The notes under the pieces: model-generated
Databases searched by the model: none
What the model saw: only the letters and a program-made list of their open reading frames with translations
What the model was told of the DNA's origin: nothing
Translations under genes and position numbers: made by a program
Shown here: positions 1 to 6,800 of the stretch, piece by piece
How the letters are laid out: each line of letters opens with the position of its first letter
Position numbering within the stretch: the first letter of the stretch is position 1
Origin: Pseudomonadota bacterium
GTDB taxonomy: Bacteria > Pseudomonadota > Gammaproteobacteria > Burkholderiales > Burkholderiaceae_C
Direction of reading: 5' to 3'
Length of the DNA stretch: 7,945 nucleotides
NCBI GenBank assembly: GCA_023436025.1
Contig: JAEZKX010000155.1
Span: 1-7,945 of the forward strand

Positions 1-768
1 GCGCAGCAGCGCCCGGGCGCCCGCCCGCGCGGCCTCCAGGTTCGCCGCGCCCGGCTCGGGCAACGCCGTGCTGCGGCACTGCTCCAGCGCATGGCCCGCC
101 AGCAGCCAGGCCATGGTGCCGTCGCGCAGCGAGACCACCTCGTTGGGCAAGCCGGCGTCGATCAGCGTCTGCGCGCCGATGATGCTGCGCGTGCGGCCGG
201 CGCAGTTGACCACCACCGTGGTGCGTGGATCGGGCGCCAGTTCGCGGATGCGGTAGGGCAGCTCCGCGTTGGGCACGGCATGGGCGCCCGGCAACGAGAA
301 GCGGCGGAATTCCTCGGGCGTGCGGCCGTCGACGATGACCAGCGGATCGCCGCGGGCGATGCGCCTGCGGAGTTGCGCCACATCGATGTGCGGCGTGCCC
401 GCTTCCAGCTCTACCACCTCGCCCCAGGCCTTGCCCGGCACGTTGACACCGGTGAAGGTCTCCAAGCCTGCGTCCTCCCAGGCGCGCGTGCCGCCGCCCA
501 GCACCGCGACGTCGGTGTAGCCCAGCCGCCCCAGGCGCTCGGCCGCGGTGGGCGCCAGCGTGCCGTCGAGGTCGACCAGCACGATGCGCGTCGCCAGCCG
601 CGGCACCAACCGGCCCACCACCAGCTCCAGCCGCCACAGGGGCGCCGGCACGGCCAGCAGCAGGTGCTTGCGCTGGAACAGGCCGACCTCGCGCACGTCC
701 AGCAGCGCGATCTCCGCGCCGTCGGCCAGCGCCTGCCGCAGCGCGTGCGGCGTGAGGGTTCGGGTCAT
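1..768 (-). CDS. Multi-domain rhodanese-like sulfurtransferase (C-terminus beyond window)
   Basis: This minus-strand frame is open from an ATG at 768 to the window edge, giving the first 256 residues of a longer protein. I translated it by hand. Two rhodanese-fold units are visible. Residues about 5-105 have the fold landmarks (LLDVRE near 22, LGYTDVAVLGGG near 82-93) but no cysteine in the catalytic-loop position, where DLDGTLA stands at 66-72. Residues about 127-230 carry a full active-site loop C189-A-G-R-T-R-S and the following L-R-D-G-T-M-A-W signature. Rhodaneses move sulfane sulfur through a persulfide on that cysteine. The start is supported by GAGGGA (complement of 776-781), seven bases upstream and overlapping the stop region of the binding-protein gene. 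It is the last visible member of the leftward operon. The sulfurtransferase class is firm; the substrate is unknown, and more domains may follow outside the window. Confidence 0.85.
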   Translation of the reverse strand, partial: MTRTLTPHALRQALADGAEIALLDVREVGLFQRKHLLLAVPAPLWRLELVVGRLVPRLATRIVLVDLDGTLAPTAAERLGRLGYTDVAVLGGGTRAWEDAGLETFTGVNVPGKAWGEVVELEAGTPHIDVAQLRRRIARGDPLVIVDGRTPEEFRRFSLPGAHAVPNAELPYRIRELAPDPRTTVVVNCAGRTRSIIGAQTLIDAGLPNEVVSLRDGTMAWLLAGHALEQCRSTALPEPGAANLEAARAGARALLR

Positions 769-779
769 GGCTGAATCCC

Positions 780-1757
780 TCACTGGATGGCGATGCCGGC
801 AGCGGCGATCACCTTGCTGTACTGCGGAATGGTCGCCCGCAGGGTCCTGCCGATGTCGTCCGCCTCGCCAGCGCTGACGTTGAAGCCCAGGCCTTCGAGC
901 TCCGCGGTGAGCGCCGGCGCGCGCAGCACCGCCACCAGGTCGCGGTGCAGCTTGTCGACGATGGCCGCCGGCGTGCCCGCGGGCGCCACCAGCCCCTGCC
1001 AGCTCTCCACCGAGAAGCCGGGCAGGCCGGACTCGGCGAGCGTCGGCACCTCGGGCAGCGCCCGCGAGCGGTAGGGCGTGGTCACCGCCAGTCCCACCAG
1101 CCGGCCGGCCCGCACGTGCTCGGTGGCGGCCGCCAGCGTGATGATCATGGCGTCCACGTGGCCGCCCAGCAGGTCGACGGTGGCCGGGCCGCCACCGGCA
1201 TAGGGAATGTAGTTGGGCTGGGTGCCGGTGCGCTCGGCGATGAGCTCGTGCGCCAGGTGCTGCAGGCTGGCGTGGCCGCTGGGCAGCGCCACGCTCACCT
1301 TGCCCGGCCGGCTCTTGAGCAGTGCCACGTACTGCCGGAAGTCGTTCACGCCGGTGTCCGGACGCACCACCAGCAGCATCGGATTGACCACGGCCTTGAC
1401 GATGCCGGCGAAGTCCTTGAGTGGGTCGTAGGGCAGCGGCCGCTTCAGGGCGGCGTCCACGGCCAGCGAGTCGCTGGCCAGCAGCAGCGTGTAGCCGTCG
1501 GCCGGCGCCCGCGCGACCAGCCCGGTGCCGATGGCGCTGGCCGCGCCCGGCACGTTCTGCACCACCACGCTCTGGCCCCAGCGCCGGGTGAGCTTCAGCG
1601 CCAGGGTGCGCGCCAGCTTGTCGGCGCTGCCACCGGGTGCGACGGGGACGACGATGCGCACCGGCCTGGCGGGATAGGCGGCGTCGGCGGCGCCGAGCGC
1701 GGCCTGGCCCAGGGCCGGAGCGGCGGCGGCGGCAAGGAGGAAATGGCGTCGTTGCAT
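780..1757 (-). CDS. Bug/TctC-family periplasmic solute-binding protein
   Basis: The 325-residue product has the usual length and landmarks of Bug (TctC-like) receptors of tripartite tricarboxylate transporters. There is a signal peptide with a twin-arginine-like start (RRHFLLA at 3-9) and probable cleavage near residues 26-28. The ligand-loop motif PVAPGGSADKLAR lies at 38-50, and a second conserved loop, PYAGGGPATVDLLGGHVD, at 185-202. Such proteins bind carboxylates, amino acids or aromatic acids in the periplasm. No TctA or TctB membrane subunit is present here, so it is an orphan receptor within this window; this is common in Burkholderiales, where Bug genes are greatly expanded. The ATG at 1757 follows GGAGG (complement of 1763-1767) by 5 nt. 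It lies 15 bp downstream of the dioxygenase gene and 11 bp upstream of the rhodanese, so co-transcription is likely. The ligand cannot be told from sequence; the dioxygenase substrate is one guess. Confidence 0.92.
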   Translation of the reverse strand: MQRRHFLLAAAAAPALGQAALGAADAAYPARPVRIVVPVAPGGSADKLARTLALKLTRRWGQSVVVQNVPGAASAIGTGLVARAPADGYTLLLASDSLAVDAALKRPLPYDPLKDFAGIVKAVVNPMLLVVRPDTGVNDFRQYVALLKSRPGKVSVALPSGHASLQHLAHELIAERTGTQPNYIPYAGGGPATVDLLGGHVDAMIITLAAATEHVRAGRLVGLAVTTPYRSRALPEVPTLAESGLPGFSVESWQGLVAPAGTPAAIVDKLHRDLVAVLRAPALTAELEGLGFNVSAGEADDIGRTLRATIPQYSKVIAAAGIAIQ

Positions 1758-1772
1758 GGTGTCCTCCGCGCC

Positions 1773-2684
1773 TTAGTTGAAGTCGTGGGCGCTGAACGGA
1801 GCGCCGACCACCGCGCGCGACGGCCGGCCGTCGATGCCCACCGGCACGTCGCCTTCCAGCGTGATGCGGTAGTGGATGCGTTCGCCCTGCAGCCAGGCGA
1901 AGTCGCCCGGGCCCTGGTGGGCGGCGGCGCGGTTGTCCCAGAAGGCGATGCTGCCGGGCGCCCAGCGGAAGCGCGCCGTGTACTCGGGCCGCGTGATCTG
2001 CTGGAACAGCAGGTTCAGGATGTGGGTGCTCTCGTCTTCCGACAGGCCCTGGATGCGGCGCGTGAAGGCGGGATTGACGAACAGGATGCGTTCGCCGGTC
2101 TCCGGATGCACGCGCACCACCGGATGGTCGCTGACGATGGGGTTGGCCCGCACCTTGGCGGCATAGATGCTGTCGTTGTCGTAGTCGGAGGTCTGGCCGC
2201 CGAACTGGTGGCGTGCCCACAGGCCGTCGACCAGCGTGCGCAGCGGCGCCGACAGGTGCTCGTAGGCGATGGCGAGGTTGGTGAACAGCGTGTCGCCGCC
2301 GTACGCGGGAACCTGGCCGGCGCGCAGGATGGACGCGGCCGGCGGATTGACCACGCCGGTGACGTCGGAGTGCCAGCGGTCGCCGCGGCGGCCGGTGCGC
2401 GAATGGGAGGAGATGGTGCGGATCTGCGGAAAGCCCTCGGGCGGGTGGGCGTCGTAGGGATGCGCCGGGGTCGGCCTGCCGAAGCGCTGCGCGAACGCGA
2501 GGTGCTGGGCATGGGTCAGGAACTGGTTGCGGAAGAAGACGACCTTCCAGGTGTGCAGGGCGGCGCGGATCTGTTCGACGACGTCGTCGTCGAGTTCACG
2601 GGTCAGGTCCACGCCGTCGATCTCCGCGCCGGTGAACACCGACAGGGGGCGGATCTCGAGGCGGGTGGCGATGGCGGCGGGCAT
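1773..2684 (-). CDS. TauD/TfdA-family Fe(II)/2-oxoglutarate-dependent dioxygenase
   Basis: This 303-residue protein has the full facial triad of the TauD/TfdA family: H105-x-D107 in the WHSDVT motif and the distal H256 in WDNRAAAHQ. R273 in HYRITLEGD is the expected 2-oxoglutarate carboxylate clamp, and GGDTLFTN (129-136) is the usual family stretch after the HxD strand. These enzymes are cytoplasmic and couple oxidative decarboxylation of 2-oxoglutarate to hydroxylation of a substrate; in TauD itself this releases sulfite from taurine. Length is normal and all catalytic residues are present, so it should be active. The start at 2684 is supported by AAGGA (complement of 2689-2693), four bases upstream. 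It is the first gene of the dioxygenase, binding-protein and rhodanese operon. A rhodanese partner makes an organosulfur substrate attractive, but TfdA-like herbicide or carnitine-type substrates remain possible, so no gene symbol is given. Confidence 0.92.
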   Translation of the reverse strand: MPAAIATRLEIRPLSVFTGAEIDGVDLTRELDDDVVEQIRAALHTWKVVFFRNQFLTHAQHLAFAQRFGRPTPAHPYDAHPPEGFPQIRTISSHSRTGRRGDRWHSDVTGVVNPPAASILRAGQVPAYGGDTLFTNLAIAYEHLSAPLRTLVDGLWARHQFGGQTSDYDNDSIYAAKVRANPIVSDHPVVRVHPETGERILFVNPAFTRRIQGLSEDESTHILNLLFQQITRPEYTARFRWAPGSIAFWDNRAAAHQGPGDFAWLQGERIHYRITLEGDVPVGIDGRPSRAVVGAPFSAHDFN

Positions 2685-2743
2685 GGTGTCCTTCGTGGTT
2701 CGATTGCAGGGACGCGATGGTCGCGCCGCCCGCCGCCAAAGCG

Positions 2744-2783
2744 AAGCGCGGAATCCGCATGTGGATATGCGGGTTCCGTGCTT
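2744..2783. repeat. Imperfect inverted repeat, 17-nt arms (REP-like hairpin)
   Basis: Arms 2744-2760 and 2767-2783 enclose the 6-nt loop GTGGAT. Fifteen of 17 positions are Watson-Crick pairs. On the plus-strand transcript the other two are G-U wobbles, so the whole stem could form; on the minus-strand transcript they become C-A mismatches. It lies between the response-regulator gene and the dioxygenase gene, in the leader region of the latter. It could be a dispersed palindromic repeat or a structured leader. The sequence shows only the dyad. Confidence 0.6.
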
Positions 2784-2788
2784 GCGAT

Positions 2789-2803
2789 GACGGCGATGCC
2801 GTC
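2789..2803. repeat. Short perfect inverted repeat (6-bp stem, 3-nt loop)
   Basis: GACGGC-GAT-GCCGTC is a perfect 6-bp dyad 5 nt from the larger 2744-2783 hairpin. Alone it would be unremarkable in GC-rich DNA. It is listed because it belongs to a run of tandem dyads that fills this gap. Confidence 0.35.
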
Positions 2804-2818
2804 GGCTGATGCGCAGGG

Positions 2819-2841
2819 TGGGCGCGCAACGGACGCGCCCA
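2819..2841. repeat. Perfect 8-bp inverted repeat (REP-like)
   Basis: TGGGCGCG (2819-2826) and CGCGCCCA (2834-2841) pair perfectly around a 7-nt loop. The GGGTGGGCGCGCAAC context resembles dispersed palindromic units often seen between genes in GC-rich proteobacteria; that resemblance is from memory. It has no T-run on either side, so it is not a classic intrinsic terminator. Confidence 0.45.
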
Positions 2842-2853
2842 GTGGCGAGCGCT

Positions 2854-2875
2854 GCACCAGCCGCGTCGGCGGTGC
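2854..2875. repeat. 9-bp inverted repeat with one bulged base
   Basis: GCACC plus GCCG (2854-2858 and 2860-2863, with A2859 bulged) pairs with CGGC plus GGTGC (2867-2875) around a 3-nt loop. Its distal arm shares 2871-2875 with the next dyad (2871-2891), so the two stems are mutually exclusive in an RNA. It lies just downstream of the response-regulator stop codon on the minus strand. Confidence 0.4.
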
Positions 2876-2891
2876 GCCCGCCGCGCGCACC
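2871..2891 (-). terminator. Possible transcription-end hairpin after the response-regulator gene
   Basis: A perfect 7-bp stem (GGTGCGC at 2871-2877 with GCGCACC at 2885-2891, 7-nt loop) begins about 6 nt past the TAG stop of the response-regulator gene. Its position fits an end-of-operon hairpin for the sensor/regulator transcript, but no U-tract follows. If it acts at all, it may be an mRNA-stabilising or Rho-linked structure. Confidence 0.35.
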
Positions 2892-2897
2892 TGGCCC

Positions 2898-3845
2898 CTA
2901 GCCCTCGAACTGCGGATGCAGCTGCCGGATGCGGTTCATCGCCATCGCTGCCGCCGCCGTGCGCGTCTCGACGCCGAGCTTGGCGAAGATGCGTTCCAGG
3001 TGCTTCTTCACCGTGGCCGGACTGGCGCCCACGATGTCGGCGATGTCGCGGTTGATCTTGCCCTTGACCACCCAGTACAGCACCTCGGCCTCGCGCGGCG
3101 TCAGGCCGAAGGCCAGCGCCATGGACTCGATGATCGCGGCGTCGGACACCTCGCGCATCACGATCAGCCAGTCGTCGTCGCCGGTCTGGCGGTGCAGGCG
3201 GATGCTCAGGCGGCGCGTGCCGAGTTCGGCGGTGAGTCTGGGCGGCTCGATGCTGCGCTCGGCCTCGCCCAGGTGGCGCCGCAGCCAGGCGAGGATGGGC
3301 GCCGGCGTCTCCGGCGCACTGGTGCCGAAGTAGGCCTTGAGCAGGTCGCGCGCCAGCGGCGTCTGCCACATCAGGCGGCCGTCGCCGGGGCGCACCGTGA
3401 TGCTCGCGTAGCCGAAGGCGTCGAGCGCATTGCGCGTCTGGCGCGCCAGCCGGGCGCCCTGCAGGTGCACCGCCATGCGCGCCAGCACCTCCTTGGGCTT
3501 GATCGGCTTGGTCACGTAGTCGACGCCGCCCGCCTCCAGCGCCGCCACCAGGTGCTCGGTGTCGGTCAGGCCGGTCATGAAGATGATGGGGACATGGGCG
3601 GTGCCGGCGCCGGCCTTGAGCCGCTTGGCCACCTCGAAGCCGTCCATGCCGGGCATCATGGCGTCGAGCAGCACGATGTCGGGCAGCACCTGCGCGGCGC
3701 GCTGCAGCGCGGCCTCGCCGCTGGTGGCCACCAGCACCGTGTAGCCCGATTCGTCCAGCGCGTCGTGCAGCACCGACAGGTTGTCCGGCACGTCGTCGAC
3801 CACCAGGACGACGTCGCTGTTGCTGCGGTCGATCAGCAGGCTCAT
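2898..3845 (-). CDS. LuxR-type response regulator (receiver, middle domain, HTH)
   Basis: This 315-residue protein starts with a receiver domain: acidic pair D17/D18, phospho-acceptor D61 in LLDAMMPGMDG, T91 and K113. It ends with a LuxR/NarL helix-turn-helix at about 248-303, containing LTPREAEVL, the recognition-helix region SPATVKKHLERIFAKLG and the following TRTAAAA. Between them, residues about 138-235 form a mixed alpha/beta segment with aromatic and Trp positions (W160, W187, W226); it may be a diverged PAS-like module and is longer than the linker of NarL-type regulators. Its ATG overlaps the sensor stop codon (ATGA, 3842-3845), and GAAGG lies nine bases upstream, so translational coupling is likely. 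The natural partner is the adjacent sensor kinase. Its DNA targets are unknown; the divergent urease promoter is the obvious candidate. All phosphorylation residues are intact. Confidence 0.93.
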   Translation of the reverse strand: MSLLIDRSNSDVVLVVDDVPDNLSVLHDALDESGYTVLVATSGEAALQRAAQVLPDIVLLDAMMPGMDGFEVAKRLKAGAGTAHVPIIFMTGLTDTEHLVAALEAGGVDYVTKPIKPKEVLARMAVHLQGARLARQTRNALDAFGYASITVRPGDGRLMWQTPLARDLLKAYFGTSAPETPAPILAWLRRHLGEAERSIEPPRLTAELGTRRLSIRLHRQTGDDDWLIVMREVSDAAIIESMALAFGLTPREAEVLYWVVKGKINRDIADIVGASPATVKKHLERIFAKLGVETRTAAAAMAMNRIRQLHPQFEG

Positions 3846-6800
3846 GGCGCCGAGCCTTCTGCGGCCGCGGCGCGGGCCAGCGCGCGCCCGATGGCCTCGA
3901 ACTGGAACTGGCGCGCCAGCTCGCGCATGGCCTGCGTGAACGCGGCGCACTCCGGCTGGGCCGCGTCGATGGCATCGAGCTGGTTGAGGATGCCGCGGTA
4001 GTAGCCCAGCTGCACCGCCTGCTGCAGCGGCGCCAGCAGCTGCGCGCGCGGCCAGGTCCAGGCTTCGGCGGCGGGCGCGGCGGTGGGAACGGGCGGCGGC
4101 TCCTGCAGCCACTGCAGCCCGAGCTGCCGCTCCAGCCAGTCGAGCAGTTCGCTGTGGCGCACCGGCTTCAGGATGAAGTCCTCGGACCGGATGCCGACGT
4201 CGTTGTCCAGGCCCTTGTCGAAAGCGTTGGCCGAGACCACGGCGATCCTGGCGCCCATGTTCTCCAGCCGGCGCAGCCGCCGGATGGTCTCCCAGCCGTC
4301 GATGCCCGGCATCGCCAGGTCCATCAGGATGGCGTCGGGCTGCAGGCCGGCGGCCAGCAGGTCGAGCGCGTCGTGGCCGCTGGCGGCGGTGCGCAGTTCG
4401 AAGCCCAGCGGCTCCAGCAGGTGCGCCAGCAGCTCGCGGTCGGCCTCCTCGTTGTCGACCACCAGGATGCGGCGGCGCGGCCCCTCGTAGCCGCGGCGCG
4501 CGCGCGGCGCCGGCAGCGGCACGGCGGCGGCGCCATGCACCTCGGGCAGGAAGAGCCGCACCCGGAACACCGAGCCGGCACCAGGCGTGCTGCTGGCCGT
4601 GAGCTCGCCGCCCATCAGGTCGGTCAGCATCTTGGCGATGGTCAAGCCCAGGCCGGCACCGGCCGCCGCCATGCCGCCCTGGCCACGCGCGAAGGGCTCG
4701 AAGATGGTCGCCAGTTCCTCGGCGGTCATGCCAGGGCCGGTGTCCTCCACGTCGACCAGCGCCATCTCGCGGGCATAGCGGATGCGCAAGGCGACCTGGC
4801 CCTGCGCGGTGAACTTGATCGCGTTGCCCAGCAGGTTGATGAGGATCTGGCGCACGCGCTTCTCGTCGGCGCGCACCACCTCCGGCAGGTGGCCGACGGG
4901 CTCGAAGCGGAATGCCAGGCCCTTGGCCGCCGCCTGCAGCTCGAACAGGCCGGCCATCTCGTGCACGAAGTCGGCGAAGCGCATCGGCCGCGAGGCCAGC
5001 GTGAGCTTGCCGGACTCGATGCGGGCGATGTCCAGCGTGCCCTCGATGAGCGACAGCAGGTGCTCGCCGCCGCGCTTGATGACGTTGATGGCGTGCTTGC
5101 GGTGCGGCGGCATGGAGGCGTCCTCGCCCATCAGCTGGGCGTAGCCCAGGATGCTGTTGAGCGGCGTGCGCAGCTCGTGGCTGATGGCACTGATGTAACG
5201 GCTCTTGGCCTGGTTGGCGCCTTCGGCGGCGTTGCGCGCCTGCTCCGCCGCCAGCTTGGCCTGCTGCAGCGCCTCGTCGGTCTGGCGGTGCGACTCGATC
5301 TCGCGCATCAGCAGGTGGGTCTGGCGGTTGGATTCCTCCTGCGCCACCTGGCGGCTCTTGTGCGCCAGCACCAGCCACCAGGCGACGATGCCGGCCACCA
5401 GCAGCAGCGCGCAATAGGCCTTGATGAAGGAGGTGCGCAGCGACCCTTCGGACATCCAGGCCGGCTGGGCGGCCTGCGCCGCGGCCTGCATCTCCTGGTG
5501 GTAGAGCAGGCCGAACAGCGCGGCGAGCAGCGGCGCGATCAGCAGCATCAGCAGCAGGAAGTGGCCGAGGCCGGTCTCGAGATAGGGCCAGACGCGCCGC
5601 GGCAGCAGCGCATGCAGGGCGCCGTTCCACTGCGCCGACAGGCTCGCGTGCGGCTTGCACAGGTCGCCGCAACGGGCGTCGAGGGTGCAGCACAGCGAGC
5701 AGATCGGGCCCTGGTAGGCGGGGCAATGGGCCATGTCGGGGCCCTCGTAGTCGCGGTCGCAGATGACGCAGCGCTGAAGAGTGGGCGCCGCATGGTGCGC
5801 TCGCTCGCGCGAGCACACCCTCCCGGCCGGATGTTCGCAGGGTGTGCTCGCGCCAGCGAGCGCACCTTCCCCGCGCGCGATGTAATACCGCCCCTTCGTC
5901 GCCCACGCGATCAGGGGCGCGGTGACGAACGCCACGCCCATCGCAATCACCGCCGAAAACGCCTGCGCCATCGCCCCGACCGCCCCGAGATACGCGACGA
6001 TGGACAGCACCGAGGCCAGCGCCATCGCGCCCACGCCCACCGGATTGATGTCGTACAGGTAGGCTCGCTTGAATTCGATGCCGCGCGGCGACCAGCCCAG
6101 CGGCTTGTTCACCACCAGGTCGGCCACCACCGCCATCATCCAGGCGATGGCAATGTTGGAGTACAGGCCCAGCACGTCACCCAGCGCCTGGAAGACGTTC
6201 ATTTCCATCAGCATGAAGGCGATGAGCGTGTTGAACACCACCCAGACGACGCGCCCGGGGTGGCTGTGGGTGACGCGCGAGAAGAAGTTGGACCAGGCCA
6301 GCGAGCCGGCATAGGCGTTGGTCACGTTGATCTTCAGCTGCGAGATGACGACGAACACCGCCGTCGCCGCCACCGCCCAGCCGAAGTGCGGGAACACGTA
6401 TTCGTAGGCCGCCAGGTACATCTGGTTGGGGTCGACCGCGCGCTCCACCGGCACCATGTGCCGGATCGCCAGGTAGGCCAGCAGCGCCCCGCCCAGCATC
6501 TTGAACACCCCCAGCACCACCCAGCCGGGCCCCCCCGCCAGCACGCCCGCCCACCAGGCGCGCCGGTTGGCGGCGGTGCGCGCCGGCATGAAGCGCAGGT
6601 AGTCGGCCTGTTCGCCCATCTGCGTGATGAGCGCGATGCCCACCGTCAGCGCAGCACCAAACAGGTGCAGTTCGAAGCCGTCTCCCTGCGATTTCTCACC
6701 GCTGTAGTGCACGATGCCCGAGAACGCACCAGGATCGCGCACCAGCACATAGACGAAAGGCACCACCAGCATCACCAGCCACAGGGGCTGGGTCCACACC

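Noticed and set aside
91..774. Plus-strand open frame of 227 codons at the left end
   Set aside because: Antisense to the rhodanese gene, which has clear motifs and a Shine-Dalgarno sequence. The antisense product is low-complexity and unrecognisable.
2596..3975. Minus-strand open frame of 459 codons overlapping the response regulator in another frame
   Set aside because: Pro/Arg/Ala-rich shadow frame; the receiver and HTH motifs are all in the 2898-3845 frame.
945..4001. Plus-strand open frame of about 1018 codons running antisense to four genes and across an intergenic gap
   Set aside because: It is rich in Arg, Gly, Ala, His and Gln, shows no domain signature and crosses well-supported minus-strand genes. 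It is a high-GC artefact of antisense codons.
5794..5866. Reading the long palindrome as an internal intrinsic terminator separating permease and kinase genes
   Set aside because: No T-run follows on the minus strand, the frame is open through it, and no in-frame start with a Shine-Dalgarno sequence follows for a separate kinase gene. A fusion explains the sequence better.
2898..5906. Reading the response regulator as the C-terminal part of a 1002-codon fusion
   Set aside because: The part upstream of 3845 is an out-of-frame shadow of the kinase. The ATGA overlap and a Shine-Dalgarno sequence mark a separate regulator start.
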